Positions 1 through 3,821 of a stretch of DNA of 6,200 nt are shown in pieces. Where the stretch lies: NCBI GenBank assembly GCA_016210785.1, contig JACQTN010000423.1, forward strand, positions 1 through 6,200. The letters are read 5' to 3'. The position numbers and the translations under genes are program-made. Each line of letters begins with the position of its first letter. The stretch's first letter is position 1. Origin of the DNA: Armatimonadota bacterium (GTDB lineage: Bacteria; Sysuimicrobiota; Sysuimicrobiia; Sysuimicrobiales; JACQTN01). The notes under the pieces are model-generated. The model searched no databases. It had not been told where the DNA came from and saw only the letters and a program-made list of their open reading frames with translations.

Positions 1-613
1 GTTCCACGGTCATGCGCTCCACGACGACGAACTCGTCCATCTCCGACGGATACGAGACGAGGACCTTCATCATGAAGCGGTCCACCTGCGCCTCGGGCAG
101 CGGATACGTGCCCTCCGTCTCGATCGGGTTCTGGGTGGCCATGACCAGGAAGGGATCGGGGAGGCGGAAGGTCTGCTTGCCGATGGTCACCTGGCGCTCC
201 TGCATGGCCTCCAGCAGCGCCGACTGGACCTTGGCCGGGGCGCGGTTGATCTCGTCCGCCAGGATCAGGTTGGCAAACAGCGGCCCCAGATCGGTCTCGA
301 AGGTGGAGGTCTGCTGGTTGTAGATGCGGGTGCCCACCAGGTCGGCGGGCACCAGGTCGGGGGTGAACTGGATACGCTTGAACTCGCAGTTGATGACGCG
401 GGCGGTGGTCTTGATGGCCAGCGTCTTGGCCAGGCCCGGCACCCCCTCGATGAGGATGTGGCCCCGCGCCAGCAGGGCCACCAGAATCCGCTCGATCATC
501 AGGTCCTGCCCGACGATCACCTTCTTGATCTCGTACAGGACCTGGCGCAGCGTGGCAGAGGTCTGTTGGAACACTTCGATGGGATACGTCGCGGGACGCG
601 CGTCCTGACTCAT
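1..613 (-). CDS. MoxR-family AAA+ ATPase, partial (C-terminus beyond left edge)
   Basis: MoxR proteins are AAA+ ATPases that act as chaperones in metal insertion, complex assembly or stress and envelope functions, often with DUF58 and von Willebrand A-domain proteins encoded just downstream. About 204 residues are visible of a usual length near 320, so the C-terminal lid domain lies off the window. Motifs in order: Walker A GVPGLAKT (residues 57-64), Walker B LILADE (116-121) followed by INRAPAKVQSALLEAMQE, sensor-1 region MATQNP (158-163) and an arginine-finger region EAQVDRF (174-180). All key residues are present and the frame is intact. The start at 613 is chosen because GGAGG lies 5 nt upstream; in-frame ATGs at 616 and 622 are alternatives. 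Family assignment is very secure. The specific partner cannot be told, because the downstream genes are outside the window. Confidence 0.95.
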   Translation of the reverse strand, partial: MSQDARPATYPIEVFQQTSATLRQVLYEIKKVIVGQDLMIERILVALLARGHILIEGVPGLAKTLAIKTTARVINCEFKRIQFTPDLVPADLVGTRIYNQQTSTFETDLGPLFANLILADEINRAPAKVQSALLEAMQERQVTIGKQTFRLPDPFLVMATQNPIETEGTYPLPEAQVDRFMMKVLVSYPSEMDEFVVVERMTVE

Positions 614-640
614 CATGGCCTCCATCTGGACATTATCCAC

Positions 641-670
641 ATGCTAGCACCCGGCTTCTCGCAGCGTCAA
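641..670 (-). promoter_or_regulatory. Sigma70-like promoter of the MoxR gene
   Basis: Read on the minus strand, a -35 box TTGACG (670-665, five of six consensus bases) is followed by an 18-nt spacer and a -10 box TAGCAT (646-641, four of six). This places a transcript start near 634, about 20 nt before the MoxR start codon. It suggests the ATPase gene starts its own transcript and is not simply read from the cold-shock gene upstream. It is recognised by consensus match only. Confidence 0.55.
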
Positions 671-764
671 GAACAAGGGGCGCGAGGACCCGGCGCGCGA
701 AACGCGGGCACGCGGGGCGGAGCGGACCTCTCAGCACGGGCAGATCGGGCACGCGGAGGACGGG

Positions 765-983
765 TCAGGTGCGGGACTGCTCCTGGACCGGCTTGACCTC
801 GGAGGCGCGGGGACCGCGGGCCGCAGACTGAACCTGCACTTCGACCTCCTGACCCTCGGCGAGACTCTCGAAGGCCGTGTCCTTGACGGAGGAGCGGTGG
901 AAGAAGACCTCGCTGTTGTCTTCCAGCCGGATAAACCCGTACCCCCGCTCAGCAAAAATGCGCTTGATCTTCCCCCTCGCCAC
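765..983 (-). CDS. Atypical small cold-shock-domain protein
   Basis: A 72-residue single cold-shock domain (OB fold), expected to bind single-stranded RNA or DNA in the cytoplasm as an RNA chaperone or regulator. The RNP1-like segment is RGYGFIRL (residues 13-20) and the RNP2-like segment is EVFFHRSS (25-32). The usual KWFN segment near the N-terminus is replaced by KIKRIF, so the tryptophan normally used in base stacking is absent. After the domain comes a short charged tail, VKPVQEQSRT. The GTG at 983 is chosen as start because GGAGG (994-990) sits 6 nt upstream. An in-frame GTG at 1004 would add seven residues, but it lies at the edge of a stable hairpin and would make the ribosome binding site part of the gene. 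The domain is secure; whether it serves cold shock, another stress or constitutive growth is not visible. Confidence 0.9.
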   Translation of the reverse strand: MARGKIKRIFAERGYGFIRLEDNSEVFFHRSSVKDTAFESLAEGQEVEVQVQSAARGPRASEVKPVQEQSRT

Positions 984-1003
984 CACACACCTCCGCTGCT
1001 CCA

Positions 1004-1033
1004 CCCCCCGAAATGCCGCGCATTTCGCGGGGG
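1004..1033 (-). promoter_or_regulatory. Leader hairpin just upstream of the minus-strand cold-shock gene
   Basis: A perfect 8-bp inverted repeat, CGAAATGC (1009-1016) and GCATTTCG (1020-1027), has a 3-nt loop. It is extended by five further G-C pairs (1004-1008 with 1029-1033) across one bulged base at 1028, giving 13 base pairs in total. In the transcript it ends 9 nt before the GGAGG ribosome binding site of the gene starting at 983. It is not followed by a U tract, so it is a poor terminator. I infer a role in leader structure or translation control. Confidence 0.6.
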
Positions 1034-1073
1034 CCCCGGAGCCCTGGGGAGCGCCTGAGAGCAGACCACGATT

Positions 1074-1103
1074 AGCCTACCACACCGGGTGCGTGCGCGT
1101 AAA
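1074..1103 (-). promoter_or_regulatory. Possible promoter of the minus-strand cold-shock gene
   Basis: On the minus strand a TTTACG (1103-1098) and a TAGGCT (1079-1074) are separated by 18 nt. A second -10-like GCTAAT overlaps at 1076-1071 but with a 21-nt spacer. A start near 1067 would give a leader of about 84 nt containing the 1004-1033 hairpin. The match to consensus is modest, so this is tentative. Confidence 0.35.
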
Positions 1104-1107
1104 GGAG

Positions 1108-1286
1108 GGGCTCGCCCACATCCGGCTTCGCTCCGGGCGACCTCGCGGACCCATCTATGGCTCGCTTCCTGTGGTTGCGATGCCAAACTTGCCCTTCGGG
1201 CTCAGACATGGCATCGCTCTTCTCTGGCTCGCCAAGATGGGTGCCCCGCTCGGCCGCAGTCGCTCGCGCCAGATGTGGGCTCGCCC
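1108..1286. repeat. Nested imperfect palindrome filling the non-coding gap 984-1295
   Basis: The 312 bases between the kinase stop and the cold-shock gene contain no convincing gene. The part nearest the kinase shows nested dyad symmetry about position 1197. The inner arms are GCGATGCCA (1177-1185) and TGGCATCGC (1209-1217), perfect over 9 bp. The middle arms are ACCCATCT (1149-1156) and AGATGGGT (1235-1242), perfect over 8 bp and shifted by 3 nt. The outer arms are 1108-1122 and 1272-1286, matching at 13 of 15 positions. The apex contains a small GCCC-TTC-GGGC hairpin (1191-1201). The word GGCTCGC also recurs in the same orientation at about 1109, 1159, 1226 and 1279. It could be a repetitive extragenic element or a structured RNA; copy number elsewhere is unknown. 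Confidence 0.5.
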
Positions 1287-1295
1287 TGAAGGGTG

Positions 1296-3032
1296 CTACG
1301 CCGGCGCGGCGGCCGGCAGGGGAATCTTCACCGTCACCGCGGTCCCCTGTCCCGGCGCGGAGCGCACGTGCCACTGGCCACCCAGCAACTCGGCGCGCTC
1401 CCGCATGCCGATCAGCCCCATGCCGCCGTCCACGGACGCCGTGCGGGTGACCGCCGCCTGGAACCCCCGCCCGTTGTCCTCCACGGCGAGGGTAATCTGG
1501 CCAGCCGAGGCGTCCACGCGCACCGTGGCGCGGGTCGCGCCCGCGTGCTTCACCACGTTGGTGAGCGCCTCCTGGATGATGCGGAAGACCGCGGTCTCCA
1601 TGTGCCCCGGCAGGCGCCGCTCGAGCCCCGACAGGTGCACCGCCACCTGCACCCCTTGGCGCTCCACGCTTTCCTTGACGTACCAGCGGATCGCCGCCGG
1701 CAGGCCCAGGTCGTCGAGGATTGTCGGGCGGAGGTCGTAGATGAGCTTGCGGATCTCGCTCAGGGTCTGCTCGGCGATGGTGCGCAGCCGTTGCAGACGG
1801 AGCTGCTCCTCACCCTGCGCCGCCCGCTCCGCCATCTCCAGATTGAGAATCAACGCGGTGAGAGCCTGCCCGGCCTCGTCGTGCAACTCGCGGGCGATGC
1901 GGCGCCGCTCGTCCTCCTGCGCAGAGATGAGCTTCTTGAGCAGGTCGCCGCGCAGGGCCTCCCTGACCTTGGCCTCCTCGTAGAGGCGGGCCCGCTCCAC
2001 GGCCAGGCCGATCTGGTTGCCCAACGCGGAGAGGATCTGCATCTCCCGGGACGTGAGCACCCGCCGATCCGGCAGCAGCAGGTTCATGACCCCCACCACT
2101 CCGTCCGCCACCCGCAGCGCGACCGTCACGTGCCGGGTCGGCCCCACCCCCAGGGGCCCGCCCTGTTCGCACTCCATCACCCTGACCGTGTCGCCCGGGT
2201 GGCCCTGCCTCATCCACTCCAGGCAGCGGCACTCGGCGGCGGCGCTTTCGGGCCGAGTCACCACGATCCCGTCGGGCGGGAAGTGAGCGGCCGCCAGCCT
2301 GGCCCCGCCCTCCGGCGTGGCGAGGAACACCCAGCCCCCCCGCAGGCCCAGCCGCCCGACGACCTCCCGCAGGGAGGTGCGCAGCGCGCTCTCCATGTCG
2401 AACGACCGGTTGAGCCCCTCCGCCACGGCGCTGACCGCGGCCAGTTCCCGTGCTCTCCCCCAGGCCCGGAGAGCGATTCCCAGCCCAAACGCCATGGTGA
2501 AGACGCCGCTGACCCACATGCCGAGGATGGCCCACTGCGGGTGCAGCCGGATGAAGGGGTAGTCGAACGCGTGCAGGCCGGTCAGCACCAGACCCCAGAA
2601 CAGCAGGTAGTCGGACGACTCGTGGAGGCCCCCCTCCGCCTTGCGGAACAGGAAGGCGGTGGCGACGAATCCAACGCCCCCAACCAGCGACGGCGGGACC
2701 GCGGCGGCGACCCAGGACCGGGGCAGCAGCCAGGCCGCCAGCAGCAGGGCGAACAGGCTGGCGACCCCCACCCCCACGAAGCGCCCGAAGCTCCGGATCA
2801 TGGCCCAGGCCGCCAGCATGAACGTGGCGTGGCGCAGCAGCGTGGGCCACGACGCGGAGGTGACCCCCAGCGCCATCTCCATGCCCACGTGGGCAGTAAA
2901 GAGGAAGTAGGCGACCGTCCACCAGGCCAGCGGCCGCTCCCGCCCCTCCAGATACCGGGCGAGCAGGAAGAGCGTCACGGCCAAGTGGATGCCGACGCCG
3001 ACAGCCAGGACCGGCGAGAACGTGTCCGTCAC
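1296..3032 (-). CDS. Membrane sensor histidine kinase, NarL/LiaS (HPK7) type, with GAF domain
   Basis: A 578-residue two-component sensor that should autophosphorylate on histidine and pass phosphate to a LuxR/NarL-type response regulator. Residues 1-190 hold about seven hydrophobic segments, which could be a membrane-embedded sensor. A GAF domain follows (about 202-350), then a linker helix, a HisKA_3 dimerisation domain with ERRRIARELHDEAGQ (phospho-acceptor His384), and a HATPase_c domain with N-box QEALTNVVKHAG (Asn492), G1 motif EDNGRGF (518-524) and G2 motif GGMGLIGM (536-543). All catalytic motifs are intact. Its only three cysteines (268, 270, 288) all lie in the GAF domain. The GTG start at 3032 lacks a spaced ribosome binding site but lies just below a good promoter, suggesting leaderless translation. 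No response regulator is adjacent, so its partner is unknown. The signal sensed cannot be read from the sequence. Confidence 0.93.
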   Translation of the reverse strand: MTDTFSPVLAVGVGIHLAVTLFLLARYLEGRERPLAWWTVAYFLFTAHVGMEMALGVTSASWPTLLRHATFMLAAWAMIRSFGRFVGVGVASLFALLLAAWLLPRSWVAAAVPPSLVGGVGFVATAFLFRKAEGGLHESSDYLLFWGLVLTGLHAFDYPFIRLHPQWAILGMWVSGVFTMAFGLGIALRAWGRARELAAVSAVAEGLNRSFDMESALRTSLREVVGRLGLRGGWVFLATPEGGARLAAAHFPPDGIVVTRPESAAAECRCLEWMRQGHPGDTVRVMECEQGGPLGVGPTRHVTVALRVADGVVGVMNLLLPDRRVLTSREMQILSALGNQIGLAVERARLYEEAKVREALRGDLLKKLISAQEDERRRIARELHDEAGQALTALILNLEMAERAAQGEEQLRLQRLRTIAEQTLSEIRKLIYDLRPTILDDLGLPAAIRWYVKESVERQGVQVAVHLSGLERRLPGHMETAVFRIIQEALTNVVKHAGATRATVRVDASAGQITLAVEDNGRGFQAAVTRTASVDGGMGLIGMRERAELLGGQWHVRSAPGQGTAVTVKIPLPAAAPA

Positions 3033-3038
3033 CCCCCC

Positions 3039-3067
3039 ACTGTACGCCGGGGCCGGGCAGGTGTAAA
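3039..3067 (-). promoter_or_regulatory. Promoter of the sensor kinase gene, implying a leaderless mRNA
   Basis: On the minus strand, TTTACA (3067-3062, five of six consensus bases) and TACAGT (3044-3039, four of six) are separated by exactly 17 nt. The kinase start codon GTG begins at 3032, 7 nt below the -10 box, where transcription itself would start. Only a run of seven G residues lies between, its last G being the first base of the GTG. Promoter and start position support each other. Confidence 0.55.
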
Positions 3068-3069
3068 GT
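3041..3069 (+). promoter_or_regulatory. Weak candidate promoter for the small membrane protein gene
   Basis: A TAAAGT (3064-3069) on the plus strand matches four of six -10 bases. TGTACG lies 17 nt upstream (3041-3046) but matches the -35 consensus poorly. If real, it overlaps the kinase promoter almost completely, so the two RNA polymerases could not bind together. Confidence 0.25.
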
Positions 3070-3080
3070 GGAACCAGGCA

Positions 3081-3097
3081 GGGCAGGAATCCTGCCC
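3081..3097. repeat. 17-bp near-perfect palindrome, REP-like or operator
   Basis: GGGCAGGA and TCCTGCCC flank a single central A. The site lies downstream of both candidate promoters on the plus side and upstream of the ribosome binding site of the gene at 3122. GC-rich palindromes of this kind occur as dispersed extragenic repeats in many high-GC genomes. A binding site for a dimeric regulator of the divergent pair is the alternative. No U tract follows, so it is not a typical terminator. Confidence 0.5.
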
Positions 3098-3121
3098 GCG
3101 TGGACGGAGGCTCCTCGCGGC

Positions 3122-3379
3122 ATGGAATGGTCGATGATCGTGCTGGGGTTGAGTCTCGTCATCTTTGCCTACGCGGCGGTGCAGATGTTCATAGCCTACA
3201 TCGGCAACACCCCCGACACCTCGGAGTACGCCTGGGAACTGGGGTACTGGCTGGCGGTGGTCGCGCTCAGCGCGCTGGCGTTCGGCTACCAGCTCAAGTC
3301 GATAAGCCTCCCCGTCTTCGTCTCGCTCGCCCTCGGCCTGCGCCTGGTGTGGTGGGGGCTGCGGCGGATCCGCCAGTAG
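3122..3379 (+). CDS. Small hypothetical membrane protein
   Basis: An 85-residue protein that I do not recognise. It has three hydrophobic stretches, about residues 5-27, 40-57 and 60-78. A short loop, IGNTPDTSEYAWE, separates the first two, and the C-terminus is basic (RRIRQ), which would sit in the cytoplasm by the positive-inside rule. The ATG at 3122 is preferred: GGAGG lies at 3106-3110, a rather long 11 nt upstream. An in-frame GTG at 3068 would add 18 residues translated from the palindrome region and looks unnatural. The gene is divergent from the sensor kinase across about 90 bp. The following cold-shock gene is 147 nt downstream behind a strong hairpin, so the two are probably not one operon. 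That it is a real gene rests on coherent membrane-protein composition and the ribosome binding site. Confidence 0.65.
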   Translation: MEWSMIVLGLSLVIFAYAAVQMFIAYIGNTPDTSEYAWELGYWLAVVALSALAFGYQLKSISLPVFVSLALGLRLVWWGLRRIRQ

Positions 3380-3412
3380 CGGGAAGCCGCGCAGGGAAGG
3401 AAATCTTCCGGA

Positions 3413-3436
3413 AGGCGCCGAAGCGCATCGGCGTCT
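3413..3436 (+). promoter_or_regulatory. Upstream hairpin in the leader of the plus-strand cold-shock gene
   Basis: CGCCGA (3416-3421) and TCGGCG (3428-3433) pair perfectly around a 6-nt loop. The stem can be extended by one wobble and two further pairs to 3413 and 3436. A smaller GGAAG-CTTCC stem precedes it at about 3396-3410. These make the gap 3380-3526 look like a multi-hairpin leader instead of spacer DNA. Confidence 0.4.
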
Positions 3437-3444
3437 GGCGATGG

Positions 3445-3514
3445 CCAAGACAAAAGGCGGAGTCCAGGGAACGACACCCCGCGCCCGGGGCCAGGACTCC
3501 GCCTTGGCTTTTGG
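3445..3514 (+). promoter_or_regulatory. Long leader hairpin reaching into the ribosome binding site of the cold-shock gene
   Basis: AAGGCGGAGTCC (3454-3465) and GGACTCCGCCTT (3494-3505) form a perfect 12-bp stem. Beyond a symmetric 3x3 internal loop, six more pairs (3445-3450 with 3509-3514, one G-U) extend it in exact register. The apex holds a second stem, CCCCG (3477-3481) with CGGGG (3486-3490), around a 4-nt loop. The lower stem takes in the first two G residues of the GGAGGGAGG ribosome binding site (3513-3521). The short T-rich stretch after the main stem could also let it act as a terminator for the membrane protein gene upstream. I favour a translation or transcription control element of the cold-shock leader. 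Confidence 0.6.
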
Positions 3515-3526
3515 AGGGAGGGAACC

Positions 3527-3733
3527 ATGGCCACCGGGCGGGTGAAGTGGTTCAACGCGCAGAAGGGCTTCGGGTTCGTGGCCGGGGACGACGGCCGCGA
3601 CTACTTCGTCCACTACAGCGCCATCGTGGGCGAAGGGTACCGGCAGCTCGAGCAGGGCCAGCGCGTGGAGTTTGACGTGGAGGATGACCCGCGCGGCCCC
3701 AAGGCGATAAAGGTCAAGGTCGCGGCCAGCTAA
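3527..3733 (+). CDS. Cold-shock protein, CspA family
   Basis: A 68-residue canonical cold-shock protein, a cytoplasmic OB-fold nucleic-acid chaperone that melts RNA secondary structure. The signature is complete: GRVKWFN (residues 4-10, with the stacking Trp8), RNP1 KGFGFV (13-18) and RNP2 YFVHY (26-30). The ending [10 protein letters not shown] is typical of the family. The ATG at 3527 follows GGAGGGAGG, whose second GGAGG is 5 nt from the start, an unusually strong ribosome binding site. The leader upstream is rich in hairpins, as is known for cold-regulated csp mRNAs such as E. coli cspA, so structure-dependent control is plausible. It is clearly different from the other cold-shock-domain gene in this window, which lacks the KWFN segment, so the two are not a recent duplication. 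Confidence 0.96.
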   Translation: MATGRVKWFNAQKGFGFVAGDDGRDYFVHYSAIVGEGYRQLEQGQRVEFDVEDDPRGPKAIKVKVAAS

Positions 3734-3786
3734 GAGCGCGGTCGGGCAAAGCGCGCATCGCGGTCGCCGACTCCCCCCTCACCCTA

Positions 3787-3809
3787 CCCTCTCCCCGGGC
3801 GGGAGAGGG
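3787..3809. terminator. Bidirectional hairpin between convergent genes, terminator or dispersed repeat
   Basis: CCCTCTCCC (3787-3795) and GGGAGAGGG (3801-3809) form a perfect 9-bp stem with a 5-nt loop. It lies 53 nt after the cold-shock gene stop and 12 nt beyond the stop of the molybdenum hydroxylase gene, where a shared terminator is expected. There is no U tract in either direction. From memory, a CCCTCACCCTACCCTCTCCCC-like context followed by a GGGAGAGGGG arm resembles a palindromic intergenic repeat common in many proteobacterial and other high-GC genomes. Confidence 0.55.
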
Positions 3810-3821
3810 GTCAGACGTACC

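Noticed and set aside
611..640. Nine-codon upstream open frame ending in the MoxR start (TGA overlapping ATG)
   Set aside because: It has no ribosome binding site and would begin within or at the edge of the -10 box; too short to separate from chance.
680..698. Possible terminator hairpin (GCGCG/CGCGC) downstream of the minus-strand cold-shock gene
   Set aside because: Only five base pairs in very GC-rich sequence, followed by a weak T-containing stretch that is better explained as part of the MoxR promoter region.
1072..1374. 100-codon minus-strand open frame covering the nested palindrome
   Set aside because: It overlaps the end of the kinase gene, lacks a ribosome binding site, and its open state is explained by GC-rich repeat sequence.
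1293..3137. 614-codon plus-strand open frame opposite the kinase
   Set aside because: Its composition is rich in H, R, P, Q and G with no recognisable domain, typical of the antisense of a GC-rich gene. No ribosome binding site supports it.
1810..3162. Long open frame on the minus strand overlapping the kinase gene (450 codons)
   Set aside because: It is a high-GC shadow of the kinase: the translation is a low-complexity mix of G, A, R and P with no domain, while the other frame has a full set of kinase motifs.
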